From Cyanophora paradoxa (Eukaryota; Glaucocystophyceae; Cyanophorales; Cyanophoraceae), in NCBI GenBank assembly GCA_004431415.1, contig QPMI01000489.1, positions 1 through 64,000 on the forward strand: a stretch of DNA of 64,000 nucleotides, in the 5' to 3' direction. The translations under genes and the position numbers were made by a program. Positions 22,503-34,690 of this stretch are shown here, one piece after another. Every line of letters begins with the position of its first letter. Within the stretch, counting starts at the first letter, position 1. The notes beneath the pieces were generated by a model. That model saw only the letters and a list, made by a program, of their open reading frames with translations, was not told the DNA's origin and ran no database searches.

Positions 22503-24450
22503 TCAAGCAGCGGGGCGGCAAGCCGCCTTGTGCTCCCGCCAGTGCGCGCGCTGGCACTCCGGCGAACAGTAGAACTCCGATCTGAATCGAAAGTTGTCGC
22601 ACGCAATATTAATAACAATCAGACCCATGGCCAAGATTAAGCGAGCGCGCACCGGCAGCGGCCGCAGCGGAGCGAACAGCCGTCGACGCCGCACGCAGCG
22701 CAGCTCCCCTCGTCCTCATCCTGGCCCGCGGCGCCACGTGCACCGCCGGCTGCGGCGCCACCGCCGGCGCCGGCGCCGGGGGTGGCCGCGCTGCGGCGTC
22801 CGCCCGCGCCCGCGCTCGCCTGGGCGCGGAGGCCGGCGAGGGCGCCCTGGAGGGTCGCCTTGAAGCGCAAGTCGCAGAGGCCGGCCGCGGAGAAGACGGG
22901 CAGCACGCCCCGCTCCGCTTCCTGCGAGAGTCACATAACATAAGCTGAATATCAGGCGGGCCGGCCGGGCATAATTGAATTATAAGAGCTTATTAATCAC
23001 ATAACATAAGGGCCTGGGCCTGGTCTAGACATAGTCCCAGGACGGGCGGGCATAAAATTAAGGCTCAAGGCGATCGCGATTGGGACCGCCGAGGACAAAG
23101 CTGAAGGCGATTGTATACGCCAGCCGCAAAGCTCAAGGATTATGCCCGGGGGCCATGCCCGGGCTCACCAGCTCCATTATATAAGTTATCATAAGGGAAG
23201 GTTGCATAGGATAACAAATTATGTATATAAGGAAGTCAGTGTCGAGGGCGGGGCTCACCAGCCCCTTCTCGTACCAACGGACGGCGTCCGCGGGGCGCCC
23301 CTGTCAACGTTCAACAGCGGATCAGCGATGCCGACCCTCGAAATAAGAAGAAGAAGCGGCATCGGAGGCGGCATCTAGATCTCGCCTCCTGCATGCAGTG
23401 GTACGCGAGCTGGAAGTGCCCCTCCGCAAACTCCCTGCGCCAAGGAATTCATGTTAACGTTATATATTATAAATTCCCTAGCCCTCTGATTTCTCGAACT
23501 GAGGCTTTCTTTAGAGCGTCAATGACCCTCAAGCTTTCTTTAGCTTACAATCAAATATAAGGGCGCACCGGTCGTCGGGGGAGGCGACGGCGACGTACGA
23601 CTCGAGGGCGGCGATGCCCTCGGCCCGCCGCCCCGGCACCCGCGACTCCCTGCGATCGCGAAACACGCGTGATTAGAACTCGTGTATCTCGTTCAAGTTG
23701 GGCACGGGCTTAGTTCTTCTTCAAGGCCGCTTAGCTCTTCTTCGCTAGCTTATTATAATCTCACAGGTCAAGGTATTGCCTGATTGGGACCTAGGGGGAT
23801 ATTGTACACGCAGCTAATTTGCAGCTATAAAGTTGTGGTCATTAATATTTGTGGGGCGCACGCGGAGCCGAGGAAGAAGAGGAGGGGCGGGCGGTGGGGG
23901 GCGTCGGCCTCGGGGCCCCGGGCCGCCGAGGAGCGCGAGGGCGCGCCGCAGGAGCCGCGCCGCCTCCGCAAAGTCCTGCGCGGCCCTGCTGTCAGGCGCG
24001 GGCGCTGGCCCCTTCTTATTGAAAGCATCGTCGATTTCGATGACGTCGTCTCTTTAAGTAAAACATCATTTCATACGAGGAAGGCAGCAGATCTAGAGAT
24101 TTAGAGCGAGACGCGGCTGCCCTGGAGAGCTCGCGAGCGATCGAGCGGGCACGGACCTGAGCGAAGACCACCAGGCTCGCCGCCAGCCTGCGCGCGCCGC
24201 GGATCCGGAGGGCGGGCGGGCGGTCAGCCGCGACCGCGGCCCCGCGCCGGGCGCCTCTCTCAAAATTCTCTCGGGGCGGGGCGGGCGGGGCGGGGCGGGG
24301 CGGGGCGGGGGCCGCGGGGCGGGGCGGGGGCTCGGGGCCCGGACGGACGAGTGGAGGGCCCAGTCGTCGGGGCGAGGGCGAGGGCGCGCCGCGCCTGCGC
24401 CGCCACCAGCGGCGCGCTCCGGCTCCGCGGGTCCTGCGCACGCGGCCGCG
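22503..24450 (-). pseudogene. unit A partial copy of the TPR/MYND 3' exons
   Basis: Carries counterparts of the last exons of the large minus-strand gene. These are DPRSRSAPLVAAQARRALAL, LAASLVVFAQ, AAQDFAEAARLLRRALALL, ESRVPGRR..., GRPADAVRWYEKGL, the Gly/Ala-rich exon with CAACGVDGCSLRCGRC, and the final exon FYCSPECQRAHWREHKAACR followed by a stop at 22503-22505. One exon differs from units B and C by two missing bases in cggggccccgggcc (about 23926), which shifts its frame. The upstream exons are absent, so it is most likely a non-functional duplicate or an alternative 3' end. Confidence 0.75.
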
Positions 24451-24856
24451 CGCCGTGAGCCGTGGGCAAGGGGCGCGGCGGACCGGTGGGGCCCGCGGGG
24501 GGCATCAGAGCCGGGGCGCGGGGGGCCGCGGAGGGAGCGCGGCGCGGGGAGCGCACACATCGGGGGACGGCGTGCGGGCGTGGAGCGCGCGCACGGGGAC
24601 AAGGGGCGCGGGGGGACGGGCGCTGCGGAACTGGAACTGCAGCTGCAGTGGCCGCCGCGAGCCTGCGCGCAAGTCCTGCGGTTAGTCGTTAGATTTCAAT
24701 GATTTATGTATGGAAAATTGCGCATGCAGCTATATAGTATATAGAGATCTTTTTTTTGGTAAGCGAAATCTTGATCGCAACCGTTTACCAGCATAACGCG
24801 GCGGCGGCCGGCGGGCCGCGGCGGCGCCAGCTGGCGGCGTTATAATTAGTGCCGCG

Positions 24857-26715
24857 GTTTTTTTTTTGGTGAATTACCGGCCACAGTCTCTAGACACCAG
24901 CACTGCGGGGGCTGCCCAGGGGGCATAAAGACAAAAAAGCAAAAAAACTAAGACAAGAGCACGAAGAAAGATAAGACAAAGAGCCAAAATCGACAATAAA
25001 AAAGGAAAGACACAGAGCTCGAGACAGATCGATAGCGAGAAGAGACGATAAATCGAGCAGATCTAGGGACAGAGGATAACTGACACGAAGAAGAGCCAGA
25101 GCTAGAGATACCATCAATATCAGAAGGAATTACATCACTAAGAAGCGGGGGACAAAATTGAGAAAGATAAATAACAGGAAGAAGACAAGTAAGAGGAACA
25201 ACAAGACGACATGGAGGCGGAGGCGAAGCAGGACGATGCGAAAGGGCAGAGCTACGGCACGAGGTCGAGGAGGACACAGGAGGCGGAGCAGGCGGATCAA
25301 GAGCAGGCAAAAGGACAGTCAAAGGAATCACTAAAGCCGGCCGGGCTCGAGGCGGGCAATCGAACTGCAAACGACGGCGAACAACAGGTCGAGCACGAGG
25401 ACTATAGCTAGTATCGAAACTAACTCTAGCATCAACACTACGATCAGAATCCGAACCAGACCGAACTAAACTAGAAGACGAAGAAGTACGCCGGCGCCGG
25501 CGGGATACGATCGCGACCAGCGAAGCAGAAGACGAAGGCAAAGGCGGCAGTCCGGTATCAAGAACAAAGGCCGGAGGGTCCGGCCCGGCAAACCGCCGGG
25601 GGGAAGTAGAAGGAGCCGTAGGCTCGGCAAGCCGGCGACGGGTACGACCACGAGTCCGGGAGGAGATCGGGGAAGCCGGTCCCGGAGCTGAGGGCCCAGG
25701 AGCATAGCCAGGAGAAGGTAAGCCCGGCGAGAAATCTGACCCGGAGCCGGAACCCAGCGAACGACGACGACGAAGAGGCCCCCGAGGAGCCACGACGGGG
25801 GAGCTACCGAGCAAAGTACTGACAGCCGGCGCCGAACACGGCGGCGGAGGTACCCCGCAGACAGTGGCAGGCGGAGAGTCCAGGGTCGATCGAGAGATCC
25901 GCCGACGGGAACGCGGCGGGGGCCGACGAGACGGAAGAGGCGAGGAGGGGGCCGAGGAAGGGTCGGAGGTAGGGGAAGGGCCGCGAGCAGGTGACGGGGA
26001 TCGCTGCCGGCGCCGAAGAGAGGGCAGCGAAGCAGGAGAAAGGTCGGGTGGCGCCGGATCAGATGACACGGAGGTCATGGCCATGGGCGGCGCAGAGAGA
26101 GACGAGCTCGAGGGCGCAAGGGCCCGACGAGGGCGCCGGCGGCGAATCTCACGAGCGCCAGGAAGCGGGATAGGACCCGCAGATGGGACCCGAGGCGCCG
26201 AAGGGGGAGCAGGGAGCCGGAATGACGGGGAGACCGAAAAGAGGACAGTCTCGCCAACACTCGGAAGCGGGGCAGAGGCCGAGGACCCGGAGCTCGAGGG
26301 GGGGAGGGAGGGCGGAGGAGGAGAGAGAAGGCGGCTATTCGAAGGGTATGGAGAATCGAGAGCGGAGGCGAGGGAGGCCGAAGTGATGGCGAGCTCTGGA
26401 GGCGAGGGGCCTGCAAGCGGATCCGGGAAAGTGGATGCAGACGCAAAGAGACCAGGGACGTAGAGGCGGGAGGGGCATGCAAAAAGATAGTGCCGCCCAG
26501 CGTCACAGTTGCAGAAGCGGGGGCAAGAAGGATGGGCTGAAGAGGGGGCTGAACCAGGAGGACGTCAGAAAGAGGGCCTCGCAGGGGCGGAAGTGGAGGA
26601 GCAAGGGGAAGAGGTAAGAAGGGGTATGGAGCTGCAAGATGACCAGGGACCTGCCGGGGAACAGGCAAGTGAAGAGGCCCCGTGACAGCAAGTTGTAAGG
26701 AGGGAGGAGGCAGAG
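24857..26715 (-). mobile_element. 5'-truncated LINE-type retrotransposon with 8-bp target-site duplication (unit A)
   Basis: A 1,859-bp insert on the minus strand ends in a 10-base A run (T at 24858-24867 on +) and is flanked by GTGCCGCG at 24849-24856 and 26716-26723. The minus strand is open for 378 codons (26084-24948), rich in Pro, Ser and Arg, with no reverse-transcriptase motif seen, so it is probably the 3' end of an ORF2-like region plus a 3' UTR. The 3' UTR contains GCCCCCTGGGCAGCCCCC, able to form a hairpin. The same insert with the same flanks is in unit B. Confidence 0.8.
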
Positions 26716-27094
26716 GTGCCGCGTTACGTGCATATATAATACTGCATATCATTATATTATTATCATAATATTACTTAGTAAGTTTCACACCGCTGGCGCC
26801 GCGCGCTGGCGCCGGCAGTACTACCGTCACGTGCACGTAGTACTGGTACCGGTAGGGGCCCGGCACGGTGGCACCGTGGCACCGGCCCGGCGGGCCCCGC
26901 CGCCCGGCCGGGCGGGGCCCGGGCCTCAAGTTGAGACAATGCCGCGCAGTGCCGAGCTGTGCAGAGGGGAAGAAGAATGTTGATGGCTTGAACGGTCGTG
27001 AACAGTCCACCCGCGATAGAAGCACATGTGCCTGTACAGCCCTCGACTCGAGCCTCGGAGCTGGCGGTCGCAGATCTATATCTAGATCTATAAC

Positions 27095-27172
27095 TACCCC
27101 TCCCCCCCTCCCCATCCCCCTCCCTCCCCATCCCCCCCCCACCCCACCCCCACCCCACCCCACCCACCTCCG
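27095..27172 (+). repeat. C-rich low-complexity tract
   Basis: Runs of cccctcccc, ccatcccc and caccccacc. The matching tract in unit B (34291-34373) differs in run lengths. Confidence 0.8.
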
Positions 27173-27351
27173 CCCGCCGCCTCCAGCCGCAGCGCTCTGC
27201 CGACAGCCGCCCCGCAGCCCCTCTCCTCGTCGGCACGGCCCCCGGTGCAGCCCCCGGATCGAAACCGGTCCGGCGGGCGCCCCGCGGCGGCCTTGAATAA
27301 AAATAGACGTCCTTCAAATTTCTGAGTTCATGATCATGATCAAAGGATATC

Positions 27352-27746
27352 TTTTTTTTTTGAGAGACTACGGTGGGGCGAACCCCCCGTAGGTAGTGAT
27401 ATTAAAGACAACAAAGCAATCACAAATCAAAGATACAGTAAACTAGCACAAAATATATACAGAATCAAGAGGGATCACGAGAAGGGACACGATCAGAAGA
27501 ACGCAAAAGATAAGGAGAACGAGCACGAGGAGAAGGAGTAGAAGAGCTCAAGGGCGTCGATGCAGAAGTACTAGTCACACTAGAACGACGAGGAGCACGG
27601 GGACGCAGCAAATAAGGAGAACGAGCACGAGGAACTACAGTCGAAGACGAAGATCTAGACGAAGACGACAAGACAGAGCTAACAGCAGAACTAGAAGACG
27701 TAGTCGCAGGAGGCAAAGGCGGTAGAACAGTAGGAGAGGCGAAACG
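27352..27746 (-). mobile_element. 395-bp 5'-truncated LINE with 9-bp target-site duplication and 3' hairpin
   Basis: Flanked by AAGGATATC at 27343-27351 and 27747-27755. The unoccupied site, with one AAGGATATC, is present in unit B at 34546-34554. On the minus strand the insert has a Ser/Arg-rich open end (RARSPYLLRSSDRVPSRDPS then stop), an AT-rich stretch, a stem-loop CTACGGGGGGTTCGCCCC/ACCGTAG, TCTCTC and a 10-base A tail. This is a young insertion and a different family from the 1,859-bp element. Confidence 0.9.
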
Positions 27747-27865
27747 AAGGATATCGATCGAGGTCACCGGAAAATAGAGTGTACGGAAAGGCAATTGAAA
27801 TAGATGACTTAGGGATCGAGGATATTGATATCGATATCCTCTCAGATCTAGAGTTAACGTTGCTC

Positions 27866-30800
27866 CTAGAGATCTCGATTTCCAAGCAATCTCAAGCAGC
27901 GGGGGCGGCAAGCCGCCTTGTGCTCCCGCCAGTGCGCGCGCTGGCACTCCGGCGAACAGTAGAACTCCGATCTGAATCGAAAGTTGTCGCACGCAATATT
28001 AATAACAATCAGACCCATGGCCAAGATTAAGCGAGCGCGCACCGGCAGCGGCCGCAGCGGAGCGAACAGCCGTCGACGCCGCACGCAGCGCAGCTCCCCT
28101 CGTCCTCATCCTGGCCCGCGGCGCCACGTGCACCGCCGGCTGCGGCGCCACCGCCGGCGCCGGCGCCGGGGGTGGCCGCGCTGCGGCGTCCGCCCGCGCC
28201 CGCGCTCGCCTGGGCGCGGAGGCCGGCGAGGGCGCCCTGGAGGGTCGCCTTGAAGCGCAAGTCGCAGAGGCCGGCCGCGGAGAAGACGGGCAGCACGCCC
28301 CGCTCCGCTTCCTGCGAGAGTCACATAACATAAGCTGAATATCAGGCGGGCCGGCCGGGCATAATTGAATTATAAGAGCTTATTAATCACATAACATAAG
28401 GGCCTGGGCCTGGTCTAGACATAGTCCCAGGACGGGCGGGCATAAAATTAAGGCTCAAGGCGATCGCGATTGGGACCGCCGAGGACAAAGCTGAAGGCGA
28501 TTGTATACGCCAGCCGCAAAGCTCAAGGATTATGCCCGGGGGCCATGCCCGGGCTCACCAGCTCCATTATATAAGTTATCATAAGGGAAGGTTGCATAGG
28601 ATAACAAATTATGTATATAAGGAAGTCAGTGTCGAGGGCGGGGCTCACCAGCCCCTTCTCGTACCAACGGACGGCGTCCGCGGGGCGCCCCTGTCAACGT
28701 TCAACAGCGGATCAGCGATGCCGACCCTCGAAATAAGAAGAAGAAGCGGCATCGGAGGCGGCATCTAGATCTCGCCTCCTGCATGCAGTGGTACGCGAGC
28801 TGGAAGTGCCCCTCCGCAAACTCCCTGCGCCAAGGAATTCATGTTAACGTTATATATTATAAATTCCCTAGCCCTCTGATTTCTCGAACTGAGGCTTTCT
28901 TTAGAGCGTCAATGACCCTCAAGCTTTCTTTAGCTTACAATCAAATATAAGGGCGCACCGGTCGTCGGGGGAGGCGACGGCGACGTACGACTCGAGGGCG
29001 GCGATGCCCTCGGCCCGCCGCCCCGGCACCCGCGACTCCCTGCGATCGCGAAACACGCGTGATTAGAACTCGTGTATCTCGTTCAAGTTGGGCACGGGCT
29101 TAGTTCTTCTTCAAGGCCGCTTAGCTCTTCTTCGCTAGCTTATTATAATCTCACAGGTCAAGGTATTGCCTGATTGGGACCTAGGGGGATATTGTACACG
29201 CAGCTAATTTGCAGCTATAAAGTTGTGGTCATTAATATTTGTGGGGCGCACGCGGAGCCGAGGAAGAAGAGGAGGGGCGGGCGGTGGGGGGCGTCGGCCT
29301 CGGGGGCCCCGGGGCCGCCGAGGAGCGCGAGGGCGCGCCGCAGGAGCCGCGCCGCCTCCGCAAAGTCCTGCGCGGCCCTGCTGTCAGGCGCGGGCGCTGG
29401 CCCCTTCTTATTGAAAGCATCGTCGATTTCGATGACGTCGTCTCTTTAAGTAAAACATCATTTCATACGAGGAAGGCAGCAGATCTAGAGATTTAGAGCG
29501 AGACGCGGCTGCCCTGGAGAGCTCGCGAGCGATCGAGCGGGCACGGACCTGAGCGAAGACCACCAGGCTCGCCGCCAGCCTGCGCGCGCCGCGGATCCGG
29601 AGGGCGGGCGGGCGGTCAGCCGCGACCGCGGCCCCGCGCCGGGCGCCTCTCTCAAAATTCTCTCGGGGCGGGGCGGGGCGGGGCGGGCGGGGCGGGGCGG
29701 GGCCGCGGGCGGGGCGGGGCTCGGGGCCCGGACGGACGAGTGGAGGGCCCAGTCGTCGGGGGCGAGGGCGAGGGCGCGCCGCGCCTGCGCCGCCACCAGC
29801 GGCGCGCTCCGGCTCCGCGGGTCCTGCGCACGCGGCCGCGCGCCGTGAGCCGTCTCGAGGCGCCGATCGGAGCGAGATGACCAGGTGGCTGCCGACGTGC
29901 ACGGGCGCGGGCGCTTTCCGGAAGGAAAAAATGCATTGTGCATCTAAATATAGATCGAAGCGGGGCGTACGAGGCAGCCGACCACGAGGTTGTGCGTCTA
30001 ATTATAGACCGGAGGGCGGGGCCGGGGCGCACGAGGCAGCAGAGGAGAGCGACGGCGTCGGGGTCGTTCGGGTTCTCCCTCGCGAAGCCGCGCACCTCCG
30101 ACTGCGCGAACAACAGAAGCGAGAATCGATCATGATCACGAGAAGGTTGAGTGAATAGGGGGGGGGCGGGGGGGGCGGGGGCGGGCGGAAGTCAACGTTC
30201 AAGTGGATGCATATCAAGAGAGCTTAAGGGGGCGGGGCGGGCGGGCGGGCGGGCGATAGGGGGCGGGCGGAAGTCAACGTTCAAGTGGACGCATATCAAG
30301 AGAGCTTAAGGGGGCGGGGCGGGCGGGCGGGCGGGCGATAGGGGGCGGGCGTAAGTCAACGTTCAAGTGGACGCATATCAAGAGAGCTTAAGGGGGCGGG
30401 GCGGGCGGGCGGGCGGGAGGGGGCGGGCGGGCGGACCAGGAGGCGCCCCTCAAGTTATTATAACGTATTATAACGACGAGGAGAAGCTAATTATAACGTT
30501 CAAGTGGATATATTTATCGATATCAAGAAAGGGGGCGGGCGGGCGGACGAGGAGGCGGCCCTCGATACATAAATAATACTCGCGGACCAGGTAGGAGCCT
30601 TAGGTAGGAGCGCTAATTTAACTTCCTTCTCTCTAATTAACTTTAGGGGGCGGCCGCGGGCGGACGAGGAGGCGCCCCTCGAGGGGCTGGGGGACGACGG
30701 CCACGCAGCTCTCGCGCTTCACCGCGTACGCCATGTGCGGCACCTGCCGGCCCGGCAATCAGTATCGCTATCAGCGAGGTTTAATTTAGAGTATCTCCTG

Positions 30801-31460
30801 CGCATGCGCAGCTGCATAGCCTATCATAGCATAGCTTTAACTATAAGCATCATATTAAGGGGCGGGGCGGGCCGCTCGGCGCAGGTTTTAATTCGCACGC
30901 CATGTGCGGCACCTGCCGGCCCGGCAATCGCGATCACAATCAGCGAGGGTGGCCCCTAGGCCTAAGCCTAGGTCTCCTGCACAGCTGCTGCAGCTCTGAT
31001 CCAGCTCCCAACATTAACCCAGCGCACCGCCTCGGCGATGCGGCCGGCGTGCCAGAGGGCGAACCCGGCGTCCCAGTGGCGCCGGCAGACCTGCAGCCGC
31101 GCCGCCACCTGCGCGCGCGTGCGCCGAGCCGCGTGTCGGCACCAGCGCTAGCCACAGTCACTGGGCACCAGCTGCAGCACCAAAGGGGCTGCCTATGTGC
31201 GCTAGCCATCTGCATGGCTCGCGGGGCGGGTCGCGCGGCGCAGGCTTTGTATTTAGAGAGCCTATCGTACTATATATAGCTGCAAGCATAATAATTATAA
31301 GCATCGTATTATGGCTGCGCATGCAAGCATAAGCATCATATTTAGGGGCGGGCCGGGCCGCACGGCGCTGCCGGCGTCGGCGAGGCGGCGCAGCTCGCCG
31401 CAGTCGAAGTGGTCGTCCAGCTTCAGCGTGTGCGGCAGCTGCGATCGCCCGGCGCGGGTG
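27866..31460 (-). pseudogene. unit B copy of the 3' exons of the TPR/Sel1/MYND gene
   Basis: From 31460 downwards it repeats exons LPHTLKLDDHF-type, VPHMAYAVKRE-type, SEVRGFARENPNDPDAVALL, DPRSRSAPLVAAQARRALAL, LAASLVVFAQ, AAQDFAEAARLLRRALALL and the MYND pair. The final exon has one extra G (cgggggcgg at about 27900), so the stop seen in A and C is bypassed and the frame runs about a dozen codons further to 27866. The exon near 29755 has one more G than A and C. It could be transcribed as alternative 3' exons. Without its own promoter and first exons, decay is more likely. Confidence 0.7.
30150..30420 (+). repeat. 82-bp minisatellite, three copies, in unit B
   Basis: The anchor aagtcaacgttcaagtgga occurs at 30189, 30271 and 30353, each followed by gcatatcaagagagcttaag and G/C-rich filler gggcgggcgggcgggcg. 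Unit C has a single copy (about 37269), so the array expanded after the units split. Confidence 0.9.
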
Positions 31461-32055
31461 CCGGCCCGGCCGCGGCCCGGTCAGATTCGAAAAGCACCAC
31501 TACTCGCCACATGCATGGCCGGTAAATATCATGGGTATCCACAAAAGCGAGCAGATCTAGCTATAGAGCCGGAAGCGCATCGATTGATGGATTGGATTTT
31601 GAAGGTCGCCGGGCGCGCACCGAGGGCGGGGGGGGAAGGCGAGGAGCGCGGCGGGGGGGCTTGAGGATGGGCAAGGGGCGCGGCGGACCGGTGGGGCCCG
31701 CGGGGGGCATCAGAGCCGGGGCGCGGGGGCCGCGGAGGGAGCGCGGCGCGGGGAGCGCACACATCGGGGGACGGCGTGCGGGCGTGGAGCGCGCGCACGG
31801 GGACAAGGGGCGCGGGGGGACGGGCGCTGCGGAACTGGAACTGCAGCTGCAGTGGCCGCCGCGAGCCTGCGCGCAAGTCCTGCGGTTAGTCGTTAGATTT
31901 CAATGATTTATGTATGGAAAATATTGCAGCTATATAGTATATAGAGATCTTTTTTTGGTAAGCGAAATCTTGATCGCAACCGTTTACCAGCATAACGCGG
32001 CGGCGGCCGGCGGGCCGCGGCGGCGCCAGCTGGCGGCGTTATAATTAGTGCCGCG

Positions 32056-33914
32056 GTTTTTTTTTTGGTGAATTACCGGCCACAGTCTCTAGACACCAGC
32101 ACTGCGGGGGCTGCCCAGGGGGCATAAAGACAAAAAAGCAAAAAAACTAAGACAAGAGCACGAAGAAAGATAAGACAAAGAGCCAAAATCGACAATAAAA
32201 AAGGAAAGACACAGAGCTCGAGACAGATCGATAGCGAGAAGAGACGATAAATCGAGCAGATCTAGGGACAGAGGATAACTGACACGAAGAAGAGCCAGAG
32301 CTAGAGATACCATCAATATCAGAAGGAATTACATCACTAAGAAGCGGGGGACAAAATTGAGAAAGATAAATAACAGGAAGAAGACAAGTAAGAGGAACAA
32401 CAAGACGACATGGAGGCGGAGGCGAAGCAGGACGATGCGAAAGGGCAGAGCTACGGCACGAGGTCGAGGAGGACACAGGAGGCGGAGCAGGCGGATCAAG
32501 AGCAGGCAAAAGGACAGTCAAAGGAATCACTAAAGCCGGCCGGGCTCGAGGCGGGCAATCGAACTGCAAACGACGGCGAACAACAGGTCGAGCACGAGGA
32601 CTATAGCTAGTATTGAAACTAACTCTAGCATCAACACTACGATCAGAATCCGAACCAGACCGAACTAAACTAGAAGACGAAGAAGTACGCCGGCGCCGGC
32701 GGGATACGATCGCGACCAGCGAAGCAGAAGACGAAGGCAAAGGCGGCAGTCCGGTATCAAGAACAAAGGCCGGAGGGTCCGGCCCGGCAAACCGCCGGGG
32801 GGAAGTAGAAGGAGCCGTAGGCTCGGCAAGCCGGCGACGGGTACGACCACGAGTCCGGGAGGAGATCGGGGAAGCCGGTCCCGGAGCTGAGGGCCCAGGA
32901 GCATAGCCAGGAGAAGGTAAGCCCGGCGAGAAATCTGACCCGGAGCCGGAACCCAGCGAACGACGACGACGAAGAGGCCCCGAGGAGCCACGACGGGGGA
33001 GCTACCGAGCAAAGTACTGACAGCCGGCGCCGAACACGGCGGCGGAGGTACCCCGCAGACAGTGGCAGGCGGAGAGTCCAGGGTCGATCGAGAGATCCGC
33101 CGACGGGAACGCGGCGGGGGCCGACGAGACGGAAGAGGCGAGGAGGGGGCCGAGGAAGGGTCGGAGGTAGGGGAAGGGCCGCGAGCAGGTGACGGGGATC
33201 GCTGCCGGCGCCGAAGAGAGGGCAGCGAAGCAGGAGAAAGGTCGGGTGGCGCCGGATCAGATGACACGGAGGTCATGGCCATGGGCAGCGCAGAGAGAGA
33301 CGAGCTCGAGGGCGCAAGGGCCCGACGAGGGCGCCGGCGGCGAATCTCACGAGCGCCAGGAAGCGGGATAGGACCCGCAGATGGGACCCGAGGCGCCGAA
33401 GGGGGAGCAGGGAGCCGGAATGACGGGGAGACCGAAAAGAGGACAGTCTCGCCAACACTCGGAAGCGGGGCAGAGGCCGAGGACCCGGAGCTCGAGGGGG
33501 GGAGGGAGGGCGGAGGAGGAGAGAGAAGGCGGCTATTCGAAGGGTATGGAGAATCGAGAGCGGAGGCGAGGGAGGCCGAAGTGATGGCGAGCTCTGGAGG
33601 CGAGGGGGCCTGCAAGCGGATCCGGGAAAGTGGATGCAGACGCAAAGAGACCAGGGACGTAGAGGCGGGAGGGGCATGCAAAAAGATAGTGCCGCCCAGC
33701 GTCACAGTTGCAGAAGCGGGGGCAAGAAGGATGGGCTGAAGAGGGGGCTGAACCAGGAGGACGTCAGAAAGAGGGCCTCGCAGGGGCGGAAGTGGAGGAG
33801 CAAGGGGAAGAGGTAAGAAGGGGTATGGAGCTGCAAGATGACCAGGGACCTGCCGGGGAACAGGCAAGTGAAGAGGCCCCGTGACAGCAAGTTGTAAGGA
33901 GGGAGGAGGCAGAG
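32056..33914 (-). mobile_element. 5'-truncated LINE with 8-bp target-site duplication (unit B copy)
   Basis: Same 1,859-bp insert as 24857-26715, with the same GTGCCGCG flanks (32048-32055 and 33915-33922), so insertion predates the A/B duplication. Single-base indels relative to unit A (four rather than five C at about 32973, and an extra G at about 33606) change where the minus-strand frame stays open. No reverse-transcriptase core is visible. Confidence 0.8.
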
Positions 33915-34690
33915 GTGCCGCGTTACGTGCATATATAATACTGCATATCATTATATTATTATCATAATATTACTTAGTAAGTTTCACACCGCTGGCGCCG
34001 CGCGCTGGCGCCGGCAGTACTACCGTCACGTGCACGTAGTACTGGTACCGGTAGGGGCCCGGCACGGTGGCACCGTGGCACCGGCCCGGCGGGCCCCGCC
34101 GCCCCGGCCGGGCGGGGCCCGGGCCTCAAGTTGAGACAATGCCGCGCAGTGCCGAGCTGTGCAGAGGGGAAGAAGAATGTTGATGGCTTGAACGGTCGTG
34201 AACAGTCCACCCGCGATAGAAGCACATGTGCCTGTACAGCCCTCGACTCGAGCCTCGGAGCTGGCGGTCGCAGATCTATATCTAGATCTATAACTACCCC
34301 TCCCCCCCTCCCCCATCCCCCCTCCCTCCCCCATCCCCCCCCACCCCACCCCCACCCCACCCCACCCCACCTCCGCCCGCCGCCTCCAGCCGCAGCGCTC
34401 TGCCGACAGCCGCCCCGCAGCCCCTCTCCTCGTCGGCACGGCCCCCGGTGCAGCCCCCGGATCGAAACCGGTCCGGCGGGCGCCCCGCGGCGGCCTTGAA
34501 TAAAAATAGACGTCCTTCAAATTTCTGAGTTCATGATCATGATCAAAGGATATCGATCGAGGTCACCGGAAAATAGAGTGTACGGAAAGGCAATTGAAAT
34601 AGATGACTTAGGGATCGAGGATATTGATATCGATATCCTCTCAGATCTAGAGTTAACGTTGCTCCTAGAGATCTCGATTTCCAAGCAATC

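Larger units (their letters stand above)
22459..27847 (-). repeat. tandem unit A (5,389 bp): copy of the 3' end of the MYND gene, internally deleted
   Basis: It starts at the shared ctagagttaacgttgctcct word, which recurs at 27848 and 34647. Unit A is almost identical to unit B but lacks about 1.8 kb corresponding to 29855-31664. At the junction (about 24457), gcgcgccgtgagccgt runs straight into gggcaaggggcgcgg. It also carries a private 395-bp LINE fragment at 27352-27746. Small homopolymer indels separate A from B. Confidence 0.9.
27848..34646 (-). repeat. tandem unit B (6,799 bp): duplicated 3' end of the MYND gene plus LINE
   Basis: Starts at the same word as units A and C. 27848-29850 matches unit C 34647-36590. 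About 29850-31550 matches unit C about 36590-38330, with private differences. 31665-34646 matches unit A 24458-27847 minus the private LINE. B therefore keeps the full duplicated segment that A has lost in part. Confidence 0.9.

Noticed and set aside
22594-22863. Arg-rich plus-strand frame (MSHAILITIRPMAKIKRARTG...) repeated in all three units
   Set aside because: It is the antisense of the Gly/Ala-rich MYND exon, which has a clear domain on the minus strand.
24948-26084. 378-codon minus-strand frame as a host gene
   Set aside because: It lies inside a retrotransposon bounded by target-site duplications, is low-complexity Pro/Ser/Arg, and is broken by single-base indels in the unit B copy.
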